Source of the DNA: an uncultured bacterium
Lineage (GTDB): Bacteria; Planctomycetota; Phycisphaerae; Phycisphaerales; SM1A02
Assembly: GCA_903891095.1 (NCBI GenBank)
Contig: CAITDI010000088.1
Coordinates: 1-64,000 of the forward strand
Length of the DNA stretch: 64,000 nt
Direction of reading: 5' to 3'
Each line of letters opens with the position of its first letter. The stretch's first letter is position 1. The notes below the pieces were generated by a model that worked only from the letters and a program-made list of their open reading frames with translations, was not told the DNA's origin and did not search any database. Of the stretch, positions 42,403-52,419 are shown piece after piece. The translations under genes were made by a program, and so were the position numbers.

Positions 42403-43251
42403 TCACGGCGTCGGCGATGCCGGGGTGCCTGGCTTGGTCTTGGGTGCGTCCGGCGCGCCAGCGGGCGCGGCGGGAGCCGTCGCCGGAGCAGCGGGAGCCG
42501 TCGCCGGAGCGGCGGGAGCCTTGGCCGGCGCGGCCGGCGCGGTTGCGGGAGCGGTTGCTGGCCTGGTCGCGGCCGGGAGACCCTGGATCGGCACCGGCGC
42601 GTTCTTGGCGAGTTCCTCGGCCTTTTCCTTGCTGATGAGCTCGGCCTTGGTGACGATCACATCCTGCACCGGCCAGTCGCGCATGCCGTGCTTGGTGGTG
42701 CACTGCGAGGCGGCGATCAGGTCGACGATCGCCATGCCCGAAGTGACCCTGCCGAACACCGCGTAGCCCGCGCCGCCCGAGATCGGCTGGTCGAGCGAGT
42801 CGTTGTCCTTGAGGCTCACGAAGAACTGGCTGGTCGCGCTGTTCGGATCGTTGGTGCGCGCCATCGAAAGCGTGCCGCGCTTGTTCTTGAGGCCGTTCTG
42901 CCACTCGTTGGCGATCGGCTTCTTGGTGGTCTTCTGGGCGCCGTCCATGCTAAAGCCGCCGCCCTGGATCACGAAGCCCGGCACCACGCGGTGGAACACC
43001 GTCTCGTTGTAGAAGCCGTCCTTGATGTAGCTCTCGAAGTTCTCGACGCTGATCGGCGCCTTGGCGCGGTCGAGCTCGATCACGATGTAGCCCTTGTTGG
43101 TGTAGAAGACGGCGTACTCCATCGCGGCCGCCGCAGTCGCAGCAGGCTGTGCGGCGGGCGCAGCGGGCTTGGCGGGCGCCTCGGCCTGGCCGAAGGCAAG
43201 CGAAGCGGAGGCGAGCAGGGTCACGGAGACGGTGAGAAGGGTCTTTGTCAT
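42403..43251 (-). CDS. Secreted cyclophilin-type peptidyl-prolyl isomerase
   Basis: A 282-residue exported PPIase. It has a signal peptide ending A-F-G-Q (about 21), an Ala/Pro linker, then the cyclophilin barrel (about 44-215) with FHRVVPGFVIQGGGF (active-site Arg), SMARTNDPNSATSQFF and YAVFGRVTSG. The last 50 residues are a Pro/Ala/Thr-rich tail made of ATAPAAPA-type repeats, seen also as 24-bp-like repetition in the DNA. It probably assists folding of exported proteins. AGGAAA precedes the ATG, and a TATGAT box lies about 25 bases upstream. Confidence 0.88.
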   Translation of the reverse strand: MTKTLLTVSVTLLASASLAFGQAEAPAKPAAPAAQPAATAAAAMEYAVFYTNKGYIVIELDRAKAPISVENFESYIKDGFYNETVFHRVVPGFVIQGGGFSMDGAQKTTKKPIANEWQNGLKNKRGTLSMARTNDPNSATSQFFVSLKDNDSLDQPISGGAGYAVFGRVTSGMAIVDLIAASQCTTKHGMRDWPVQDVIVTKAELISKEKAEELAKNAPVPIQGLPAATRPATAPATAPAAPAKAPAAPATAPAAPATAPAAPAGAPDAPKTKPGTPASPTP

Positions 43252-43449
43252 GGTGTTTCCTGAGTTTGGGGCGGCGATCATATCCCGATGCAGTGGTTCG
43301 GTTGCCTCTTTGACGATTGGGCGAACCAAGACGCGTGAAGTCGGTACGCGCATTCCCCAGTCTGCGCGGAGCCCGCGTAGCATCGGCATTCGTCCAGTCG
43401 TCGGGTGAGTCCCGAGCTCTGGTTTCGCAGGACCCCGACAGGCAACCGC

Positions 43450-45969
43450 ATGCAGCAAGCCGACCCGACGCCGAGCGCGCCACGAACTGACTCCGCCGAC
43501 GCGCCCGCCGCGGCGAGCAGGGGACTCGGCGGCGCCGTGCTCGACCTCTTCTCGAGCGTGCGGTTCGGCATCGTCCTGCTGGTGCTCCTGTTCGTGTACT
43601 CGACGATCGGCTCGGCGGGCGTGCTGTACCCCGAGGGCTGGAACATCCTCTCCGCCGACAACTGGGCGCATGACCAGCTGCGCCAGTGGCGGCCGTTCGA
43701 GATGACCGAGTTCGAGTGGTTCAACTGGTGGCCGTTCAGCACGCTCATGCTGCTGATCGCGGCCAATGTGATCGTGACCACGCTGCGGCGCATCCCGTTC
43801 AAGCCCGTCAACTACGGCGTCTGGGCGATCCACACGGGCATCGTGGTGCTGATCGTCGGGTCGTTCGTGTACTTCGGCAGCAAGGTCGAGGGCGACACGC
43901 CCGTCGCGCGGCGCGTGGTCGTCGCGGAGTTCGACGCGACGCAGCCCGACGGCAGCACAAAGCGCGAGCGCGTGCAGTTTCTCGCGTCGCCCGGCCAGCG
44001 TGTCGAGAGCGGCAGCGGCGCGCTGCGCACGTCGTTCGCGGTCACGCAGGTCGATCCCGCGTGGGAGCTGCTCACGGGCGATGACAAGGGCAAGCGCGTC
44101 TACAGCGTGACGGTGATGGTCGAGCGCAACGGCAAGCGCTTCATGCGCCAGCTGCTCGCGGGCAAGCCCGAGCTCACCGAGGACCTGATCTTCACCAACG
44201 ACCAGAAGCAGCCCGTCAAGCGCGCGATCAAGGAGATCGGCAAGCCGATCTTCGACGACACGCTTGCGCTGAGCCTCGACTACGCGCCGCAGGAGTGGTT
44301 CTACCTGCGCAACGACCTCGTCAAGTCGTGGGCGCTGTACGTGCGGCCGCTTGGCGAGACGAAATGGACGGAGCGCCCGATCCGCGGATTGCCGCTCTAC
44401 AACGATCGCATCGGCAGTCGCGACGATGTCTACCAGCAGCCGGGCGACGACGTGCTCGCGCTCGATCCGATCGATGTCGCGGTCGGGCCCGCGGCCGCGG
44501 ATGATCCGTTTGCCGACGTGACGTTCCGCGTGAGCGGCTACCTTCGCTATGCGATGGAGCGCACGAAGATCGTCGACGGCGGACCGAGCGCGCCGCTCAA
44601 TCCCGTTGTGTTTCTCGAGGTCGCCGACGGCCGTGGACAGAAGGCGAGCTACAGGCTCGTCGCGCGAGATCCCGAGCGTTCGCGCGCCGACGCGGGCGCG
44701 CTGCGTTTCGTCTCGCTCGCGGGTGAAGGCGAGATCGAGCGCTTCAAGCGGCAGCCGTCGCTCACGGTGCGCGTGCCCGCCAAGAACATCGAGATCCACG
44801 AGGACATCCGCGATGTCGCGAGCTCGAACCCCGACGCGCCGTTTGTCGAGATCAAGGGCTCGGAGATCGATCTCGGTGGCGGCAAGTTGTCCGCGCCGTA
44901 TGCGTACCGCGTGATCAGCGTGCGCGACGATGTTCCGCTGCGCGATCAGTTTCTCGCGCTCGCGACCGTCGAGGTGCGCACGCCGAAGGGCGTCTTCCGC
45001 CGCTGGGTGTTCGACGATGCGTCGCTCACGCGCGACGTGGTCAAGGCCGACGCCTCCGACGCGCACGGCGCGCCGAGCATTGCGGATCCGTCCATCGAGC
45101 TCGCGTTCGAGCCCGGCAACGGGCTCGCGCTGGTCGTTCTCGCGCACGGACCCGAAGCGGGGCGCCTGCGCATGGTCTCGACGATCGCGGGCGCGGCGCA
45201 GGTCAAGGAACTCAAGCCGCGCGAGGCGACCGAGCTCGCCGCGGGCGTGACGGTGCGCGTCGACGAACTCTTCGAGCGCGCCGCGACCGAGTCCAAGCCG
45301 CTGGTGATCCCGCGCGCGGAACGGCAGCGCGACGCGATGGAGACGTTCGCGCAGATCAAGCTCGACGTGCCCGGCGCGACCGCCGGCAGCGCGTCGCAGT
45401 GGATCCCGTTCAACCGCTGGGTGTTTGACGCGCAGGAGGACGCCCTCCGCCGCACGCCGTACGAGCCGCGCGTCGTCACGCTTGCGGACGGCCGCAAGGT
45501 TGAAGTGATGTTCTCGCGCCAGCGCCTGCCGCTCGGCACCGCGGTGGCGCTCGAGGAGTTCGTGCTGACGTCGCACATCGGCGGATTCACGGGTTCGCAG
45601 GGGAGCATCCGCGACTACATGAGCGCGGTTCGGTTCAAGGGCGTGCACGCCGCGGCCTGGAGCGAGCCGCAGCGCGTGAGCGTCAACGAACCCGTCGAAC
45701 ACGACGGCCTGTGGTACTTCCAGGCGCAGTGGGATCCGCCCGACATGCGGCAGGCCGAGGACGGCACCGCGAGCGCGGGCCTCAACTACACCGTGCTCGG
45801 CGTGGGTAACCGCGTGGGCGTCCATGTGCAGCTCGCGGGCTGCTGCATCGCGGTGCTCGGCATGATCTACGCGTTCTACGTCAAGCCCGTGATCAAGCGT
45901 CGTCGGCAAGACGAGGTCCTCGCGGGCCTCGGCCGCGGTCGCGACGGCGGAAGGCAGGTGCAGCCATGA
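43450..45969 (+). CDS. Cytochrome c biogenesis protein ResB/Ccs1-like
   Basis: An 839-residue membrane protein of system II cytochrome c maturation. TM segments lie at about 40-60, 98-117 and 125-145 near the N-terminus and one near residue 800. A very large periplasmic domain lies between. The start VRFGIVLLVLLFVYSTIGSA resembles ResB. ResB/Ccs1 works with CcsA to export heme and keep apocytochrome cysteines reduced. This protein is clearly longer than typical ResB (about 450-550 residues). A GTG at 43405 is an alternative start. The stop overlaps the ccsA start (ATGA). Confidence 0.75.
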   Translation: MQQADPTPSAPRTDSADAPAAASRGLGGAVLDLFSSVRFGIVLLVLLFVYSTIGSAGVLYPEGWNILSADNWAHDQLRQWRPFEMTEFEWFNWWPFSTLMLLIAANVIVTTLRRIPFKPVNYGVWAIHTGIVVLIVGSFVYFGSKVEGDTPVARRVVVAEFDATQPDGSTKRERVQFLASPGQRVESGSGALRTSFAVTQVDPAWELLTGDDKGKRVYSVTVMVERNGKRFMRQLLAGKPELTEDLIFTNDQKQPVKRAIKEIGKPIFDDTLALSLDYAPQEWFYLRNDLVKSWALYVRPLGETKWTERPIRGLPLYNDRIGSRDDVYQQPGDDVLALDPIDVAVGPAAADDPFADVTFRVSGYLRYAMERTKIVDGGPSAPLNPVVFLEVADGRGQKASYRLVARDPERSRADAGALRFVSLAGEGEIERFKRQPSLTVRVPAKNIEIHEDIRDVASSNPDAPFVEIKGSEIDLGGGKLSAPYAYRVISVRDDVPLRDQFLALATVEVRTPKGVFRRWVFDDASLTRDVVKADASDAHGAPSIADPSIELAFEPGNGLALVVLAHGPEAGRLRMVSTIAGAAQVKELKPREATELAAGVTVRVDELFERAATESKPLVIPRAERQRDAMETFAQIKLDVPGATAGSASQWIPFNRWVFDAQEDALRRTPYEPRVVTLADGRKVEVMFSRQRLPLGTAVALEEFVLTSHIGGFTGSQGSIRDYMSAVRFKGVHAAAWSEPQRVSVNEPVEHDGLWYFQAQWDPPDMRQAEDGTASAGLNYTVLGVGNRVGVHVQLAGCCIAVLGMIYAFYVKPVIKRRRQDEVLAGLGRGRDGGRQVQP

Positions 45970-47780
45970 AGCGCTGGATGAACGCACTTCGCACGCTTCT
46001 GGCGACGGCCTGCGTGATCGCATGCGGCGTCGTTTGCGCGCAGCCCGCGCGCGGCCATGCGTCGGCGGATGCGTCGGTGGTTGCGTCGGCGGATGCGCCG
46101 GCGGATGCGCCGGCGGATACGCCGTTCGCACAGCGCGTCGACCTCACGCCGCTCGCGACGGTCGCCGTGCAGAACGACGGCCGGCTCAAGAGCATGTCGA
46201 GCCTCGCGAGCGAGCTCATGAGCGCGGTGTCAGGGCCGAAGGAGATCGCGGGGCAGCCGCCGCTCTTCACCTACATCGACATGGTGCTGCGCCCCGACGC
46301 GTACCGCGACGCCGACGTGATCTACGTCAAGAGCGCGGGTCCGCGCGCGCGCATCGCCGAGGCGGTGCTCGCCGACGATCTCCTGCCCGAAACGCGCACG
46401 CGCATGGACGCGTTCCGCGCCAGCGGCCTGATCTCCGAGACGATGCTCTCGCGGCCCGGCGTGCTCAAGGTCCTGCGCGAGATGCAGCAGGATCTCGTGC
46501 GCACCGCGAAGTCCATGGACGCGATCGAGTCGGCGCTCGCCGTCAAGGACCCGCGCTTTCTCCTCGCGCGCATGCAGATCGTCCCGCGCGGCGACGGCGA
46601 CACGCAGAAGCCGTGGCACACGATCGCCGACGTGATGTTCGCCGACGGCAAGGAGCCCGTGCCTGGCTCGATGCTGCTGCTCGCCGAGAAGCGCGATCCG
46701 CCCGCCGATCTCTCGCCCGAGGTTCGCGGCGCGGTCGGCGACGCGTGGCGTGCGTTCGTCAACGCGTGGCTCAAGACCGACGCCGACGGCGTGAACACCG
46801 CCGCCGCCAAGCTCGCCGCGGTGCTGCCGACGATCGATCCCGCGAACTATCCCGATCGCGGCCGCCTTGCGTGGGAGCACTGGTACTTCGCCAACGGCCA
46901 CATGACCAAGACATGGCTCGTCTACATGGCGAGCGCGATCTTTCTCCTGCTCGGGTTCGTGTGGAAATGGCCGCGCGCGCGACGCATCGGCTTCGGCATC
47001 TTCGCCGTCGCGGTGGTGCTGCACACGGCGGCGGTGTTCCTGCGTTGGTACATCGCGGGCCGCTGGCCGAACTCGAACATGTTCGAGGCCGTCACGACCA
47101 GCGCGTGGTTCGGCTGCCTCGGCGCGATCGCGATCGAGTGCTTCGTACGACGCACCGCGATGTGCGGGCTGTTCGCGCTCGGCGGCGCGGTGACGGCGAT
47201 GGTCGCGCTGATGGCCGCGTATTTCCTGCCCGTGCAGCTCAACGCGAACATCTCGAACATGATGCCCGTGCTGCACGACGTGTGGCTCTACATCCACACC
47301 AACGTGGTGATCTTCAGCTATGTGCTGATCTTCATGGCGGCGATCTCGGCGCTGCTCTATCTCGGGCACCGCGCGCTCGGCGGTGCCGCGACCTTCGCGC
47401 GCGTCGGCGGGGCGGGCAGCCTGATCGTCGCTGGCAACCACGGCGAGGAGCGCATGGCCACGGGGCGCGCGGCATTCGGCGAGATCCTCGACGGCGTGAC
47501 GATGGTGCTCATGGAGCTGTCGTTCGTCATGCTCTGGACCGGCATCGTGATGGGCGCGATCTGGGCCGACCACTCGTGGGGGCGCCCATGGGGCTGGGAC
47601 CCGAAGGAAGTGTTCGCGCTGAACACGTTCATCGTGTTCGCGGTGCTGGTGCACGTGCGGCTGAAGGTCAAGGACAAGGGGCTGTGGACCGCCGTGCTCG
47701 CCGTCGTCGGCGCCGCGGTGATGCTCTTCAACTGGATCGTGATCAACTTTGTGATCACGGGGTTGCATAGCTACGCGTGA
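45966..47780 (+). CDS. ccsA: Cytochrome c heme-lyase subunit CcsA/CcsB-like
   Basis: A 604-residue protein. Residues 1-310 are a signal peptide with an extracytoplasmic domain not found in short CcsA proteins. The C-terminal half has about eight TM segments and the heme-handling tryptophan motif WADHSWGRPWGWDPKE (WWD domain), with NMFEAVTTSAWF upstream. With the overlapping ResB-like gene it forms a complete system II cytochrome c synthase. The N-terminus contains short SADA/PADA repeats (about 33-52). The 3' end (last 28 bp plus 17 bp) is duplicated at 47860-47904. Confidence 0.88.
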   Translation: MKRWMNALRTLLATACVIACGVVCAQPARGHASADASVVASADAPADAPADTPFAQRVDLTPLATVAVQNDGRLKSMSSLASELMSAVSGPKEIAGQPPLFTYIDMVLRPDAYRDADVIYVKSAGPRARIAEAVLADDLLPETRTRMDAFRASGLISETMLSRPGVLKVLREMQQDLVRTAKSMDAIESALAVKDPRFLLARMQIVPRGDGDTQKPWHTIADVMFADGKEPVPGSMLLLAEKRDPPADLSPEVRGAVGDAWRAFVNAWLKTDADGVNTAAAKLAAVLPTIDPANYPDRGRLAWEHWYFANGHMTKTWLVYMASAIFLLLGFVWKWPRARRIGFGIFAVAVVLHTAAVFLRWYIAGRWPNSNMFEAVTTSAWFGCLGAIAIECFVRRTAMCGLFALGGAVTAMVALMAAYFLPVQLNANISNMMPVLHDVWLYIHTNVVIFSYVLIFMAAISALLYLGHRALGGAATFARVGGAGSLIVAGNHGEERMATGRAAFGEILDGVTMVLMELSFVMLWTGIVMGAIWADHSWGRPWGWDPKEVFALNTFIVFAVLVHVRLKVKDKGLWTAVLAVVGAAVMLFNWIVINFVITGLHSYA

Positions 47781-47904
47781 GGGGCTGGGCGGTCGAGCCG
47801 CGCGCTCCCTGCCAAAGCACCGACGCGGCGTGAGCCGCGTTGGTGCGCTCAGATGACGGGTGATCACGGGGTTGCACAGCTACGCGTGAGGGGCTGGGCG
47901 GTCG
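47751..47904 (+). repeat. Duplicated 45-bp tail of ccsA
   Basis: 47751-47795, which includes the ccsA stop codon, recurs at 47860-47904 with one mismatch (the C of GCACAG for the T of GCATAG). Between them a hairpin GCACCGACGCGGC/GCCGCGTTGGTGC (47817-47846) could stop transcription, although there is no T-run. Confidence 0.85.
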
Positions 47905-47913
47905 TTGGGCCAG

Positions 47914-48098
47914 TCATGGGTGCCCTCACGGCCGCCGAGTCGATGGACGTGTGGTGTCGTTCGACGTCCGCGGCGAGCCTGAGGGTGGGGGTTGGGAATC
48001 TCACAGGTCGTCGTGCTTCCTTACGCCCACCCGCAGGCTCGGCCATGACGAGTTGCCGAGACGACGTGTCCACTGACTGGCCGGCCATGCGGGCACCC
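47914..48098. mobile_element. 185-bp fold-back (MITE-like) element, copy 1
   Basis: The block begins TCATGGGTGCCC and ends GGGCACCC. Its left half is similar to the reverse complement of its right half along the whole length, so it can fold into one long imperfect hairpin. It is about 93 percent identical to copy 2. No open frame looks real. It resembles a miniature inverted-repeat element. The right terminus has lost the last four bases of the inverted repeat. Confidence 0.6.
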
Positions 48099-48161
48099 GC
48101 CGAGGTCGACGTCTTGCGACGTTCGTACCCACAGGCTCAGCCGACCCGCCGGACTCGACAC

Positions 48162-49753
<1,592 letters not shown>

Positions 49754-49813
49754 GCGAAACCTCCTCCGCAGAGTCGGCATATCGTGCGCGCCTCGCATCC
49801 CGAAGCTCCGTAG

Positions 49814-50406
49814 GAGGATTTCGGGTCTGCAGGCATTCGCTCGCGCATCGCATGCGCTGTCGTTCTTGCGTCCGTCATCTCTGGCGTCGCCCACGCGCAG
49901 TGGGCGATCACCAATCTGGCCCCGCTTTCGGGCGATGACCGGTGCGAGGCGCGTGCGGTGTCGAATCACGGACTCGTGATCTCCGGCGTCTCGTACAGCG
50001 CGGTCAATCCGAGCCGACCTGTGCGTTGGTCGTCCGCGGGCGTGGCGCAGGCGCTGCAGCTGCCCACGGGCTACACGATGGGCGTCGCGCGGAGCCTTTC
50101 CAACGATGGTTCGATCGCCGTCGGCGAGGTCAGCTCGGCAACCGTGGTAATGCCCGTGAAGTGGACCGCCACGGGCACCGCGCAGCTGCTCACGCTCATC
50201 CCGGGCTGCAACATGGGCTACGCGACGGGAATCTCGATCGACGGCACCATGGCTCGGTGGTCGCGGGCGGGATGCGTCGCACCGACGGTACGCGGTACGC
50301 GGTCAAGTGGGCGCCGCCGGCCTGCCCCGCGGACGTCAACGGTGATCGCATCGTCTCGGGCGCCGACCTCGGTCTGCTGCTGACTTCGTGGGGGGCGTTC
50401 CCGTGA
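49814..50406 (+). pseudogene. Broken secreted dockerin-tailed protein with HAF-type repeats
   Basis: A frame without any standard start codon encodes a signal-peptide-like AVVLASVISGVAHAQ, then repeats of the HAF kind: PVRWSSAGVAQAL, GVARSLSNDGSIAVGE and PVKWTATGTAQLLT. At about 50249 the frame is lost. A two-base excess (or one missing base) moves the remainder, VVAGGMRRTDGTRYAVKW and the dockerin-like PADVNGDRIVSGADLGLLL, into another frame. An AGGAGGA stands at 49812-49818. Missing start plus frameshift suggests a decayed gene, unless the sequence has an error. Confidence 0.6.
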
Positions 50407-50418
50407 CAAAAATGAGCG

Positions 50419-50482
50419 CCGAGGCGCGGCGCATCCGCGGTGTGCATCTCCGCGGATCTCCCCCATGTGCGCCGCGCCTCGG
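50419..50482 (-). terminator. Nested long hairpin, probable terminator
   Basis: CCGAGGCGCGGCGCA and its exact complement (50468-50482) enclose a second perfect stem, ATCCGCGG/CCGCGGAT. On the minus strand it is followed by CGCTCATTTTTGTCA, giving a T5 tract. It lies just after the gene at 50524-50859 and would end the sigma-factor transcript. Confidence 0.6.
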
Positions 50483-50523
50483 ATTGCCTCGATGGAGCTG
50501 CGAGGGCTTTCCCCTCCCTCGGC

Positions 50524-50859
50524 TTACTTGCCGACGAGAATCGGCCGCATGACAGCGACCTCGGCCCGAAGCGACGACGAGTCGCCCGCCTGGCGCACGC
50601 GAAGCGCCGAACCGCGGTCGCGTGCCTCGGCGCTGGCCGCTGTTCCAGATTCGATGACCTGCGTGCGAGCCGGCTCGGCGCGGGCGATCACGCCGCTCGG
50701 GACGAGATTTTGCTCGGCCCGGTTGCCCAACAGGTAGCTCGCGCTGAGCGCGAGGAAGAGCGAGCCGGCCGCGACGGTCGCGATCAAGCCGCGGCTCCCC
50801 TCGATGCGGTCAGCAAAGGTGTCGGGGCATTCGGTCGAGTTGAGGTGTTGCCTGTGCAT
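50524..50859 (-). CDS. Small single-TM protein downstream of an ECF sigma factor
   Basis: A 111-residue protein. The N-terminal cytoplasmic part is 25 residues, then a TM helix GLIATVAAGSLFLALSASYLL, then a polar extracytoplasmic part. AAGGAG eight bases upstream gives a very good ribosome site. It lies 109 bp downstream of a sigma-factor gene on the same strand. It could modulate that sigma factor, but it has no anti-sigma domain that I can recognise and is rather small for one. Confidence 0.65.
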   Translation of the reverse strand: MHRQHLNSTECPDTFADRIEGSRGLIATVAAGSLFLALSASYLLGNRAEQNLVPSGVIARAEPARTQVIESGTAASAEARDRGSALRVRQAGDSSSLRAEVAVMRPILVGK

Positions 50860-50968
50860 GTCTCTGCTCCTTGCTTGGTGGGGGTGCGCAGCAAGCGCCG
50901 CGTCAACACCAAGAGCGCAGGACATCCCGAGGTCTAACACCCTTTCGTACGAATTTTCCGACGGATCA

Positions 50969-51625
50969 TCAGCCGAGCACGTTGGTGGTGCCGCCTTCGC
51001 GCTGCATGAGCTCGCGCAGCGCTTTGCGCGCACGCGATTCGAGCATCGCGGTCGCGTCGGTCGTCCGACCAAGTTCCGCCGCGGTCGATTCGAGCGACAG
51101 CTGGTTCTTGACCCGAAGCAGCAGGACGCGCCGCTGGTCGTCGGGGAGCCGAGCGAGGCACCGCGCGAGCTGCTCGCGGAACTCGTCACGCGTGGCGATG
51201 CGCGATGGGGAGGGATCGCGGCTGCCAACTTCACGAGGCCCTTCGTTGGTCTCGATGAAGAGCTCGCCGCGTTCGCTGCGCTTGCGGGCTTTCCAGCGGC
51301 GTGCCTCGTCGCGGATCCTGTTGTCCACGATCCTGACTGCGAGGGCCCTGACTTCGGCCTCGCGCCCCGGCTTGAACATCTCGCGATAGCCCCAGAGATC
51401 GAGTAGCGCTTTCTGGGTGAGGTCCTCGTGCTCGACGCGCGTGAGCAGGTACGCGCTGGTGCGCGACTGCGCGAGTTCCAGCATCAACTTGCCGTACCGC
51501 TTGAGGAAATCATCAAGCGCCCGAGGATCGCCCTGCGCGAGCCGGGCGAAGATGACGAATGTCTCGCCGCGGTCATCCGCGCGGGGAGGTTGGTCATCGG
51601 CGCTGGGCTGGTCTGGATTGGACAT
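50969..51625 (-). CDS. ECF-type RNA polymerase sigma factor
   Basis: A 218-residue sigma factor with region 2 at about 30-105 (LDDFLKRYGKLMLELAQS, then HEDLTQKALLDLWGYREMF) and region 4 at about 155-210 (LARCLARLPDDQRRVLLLR, then LSLESTAAELGRTTDATAM helix-turn-helix). It resembles the ECF sigma factors expanded in planctomycetes. The target regulon is unknown. The small membrane protein downstream may be co-transcribed. No strong ribosome site is seen before the ATG at 51625. Confidence 0.85.
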   Translation of the reverse strand: MSNPDQPSADDQPPRADDRGETFVIFARLAQGDPRALDDFLKRYGKLMLELAQSRTSAYLLTRVEHEDLTQKALLDLWGYREMFKPGREAEVRALAVRIVDNRIRDEARRWKARKRSERGELFIETNEGPREVGSRDPSPSRIATRDEFREQLARCLARLPDDQRRVLLLRVKNQLSLESTAAELGRTTDATAMLESRARKALRELMQREGGTTNVLG

Positions 51626-51735
51626 GGAGGCGAGTCAAGGCAGGGCTGTGAGCGGTGCATCGATTAGACAGCAATTCCGTTGGAAACAGAAGAGAAAAAC
51701 CACGCGGCGGCGGTCGGAATTCACATGTCGGTCAT

Positions 51736-52365
51736 TCACGCGCCGTAGACGCGGCGTCGCGCTCGGTCGATGGTGTCCTGCACCTCGTTGCGACGCGCTG
51801 CCAGCGGAGCATCCGCAGGCAACGCCATCAGCGCCGCAGGCAGCAGCGTGAACAGCGGCCGGTACTTGGTGGCGAGGCCTGGCCGTGCAACGGGGTCGAC
51901 GCGGACGCCGTTGTCGAGAAAATCCGCGAGTTTCACGGTCAGCGCGTCGGTGGACGCGCGGATCGCTCCTGCGATCTCGTCGGCGTAGATCTCGTTGCGG
52001 ATCGCGTCGTGGCTGCGCGTGTCGCCTGCGGCGGCGCGGTCGCGTGCAAGGGCGTCGATGTCGGGCAGCGTGACGAGCTCCACGGTCCGCGCGACGCGCG
52101 GGCCGAATATCGCCTCGATGCTGCCGAGTGCGCGTGCGCGCGGCTCGCCATCAGGGGCATTGGCTGGGACATGCTCCGCAGCGTCCTCCACGACATCGTG
52201 CAGCAGGGCGGCGATCACGAGGCCGGCGTCGGTCACGCCAAGTTGAAGGAGCACATTGCTCGCAACGCGCAGCGTGTGATCGACTGGCGATGAGCCAATT
52301 TTGCGAGGACCTGCGCTACCGAGCGTGTCGCGCATGAGACCTTCCGCGCGCGAGAGAACGGGCAC
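51736..52365 (-). CDS. HD-domain hydrolase related to (p)ppGpp hydrolases
   Basis: A 209-residue metal-dependent phosphohydrolase. The core motifs are DHTLRVASNVLLQLG, AALLHDVVEDAAE (HD pair plus the E-D of the SpoT/MESH1 type), IFGPRVARTVELVTLP and TVKLADFLDNGV. This arrangement is that of the small alarmone hydrolases that degrade (p)ppGpp. The usual first helix with an early metal-binding His is not seen in this frame, and GTG at 52365 (or ATG at 52335) is a weak start. In another frame MDPAIQARFHEAV just upstream looks like a plausible N-terminus, so a frameshift is possible. It follows the dehydrogenase gene by 54 bp. Confidence 0.65.
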   Translation of the reverse strand: MPVLSRAEGLMRDTLGSAGPRKIGSSPVDHTLRVASNVLLQLGVTDAGLVIAALLHDVVEDAAEHVPANAPDGEPRARALGSIEAIFGPRVARTVELVTLPDIDALARDRAAAGDTRSHDAIRNEIYADEIAGAIRASTDALTVKLADFLDNGVRVDPVARPGLATKYRPLFTLLPAALMALPADAPLAARRNEVQDTIDRARRRVYGA

Positions 52366-52419
52366 TCGCGCACCGCTTCATGAAAACGCGCTTGGATCGC
52401 TGGGTCCATCGTGCGTCAT

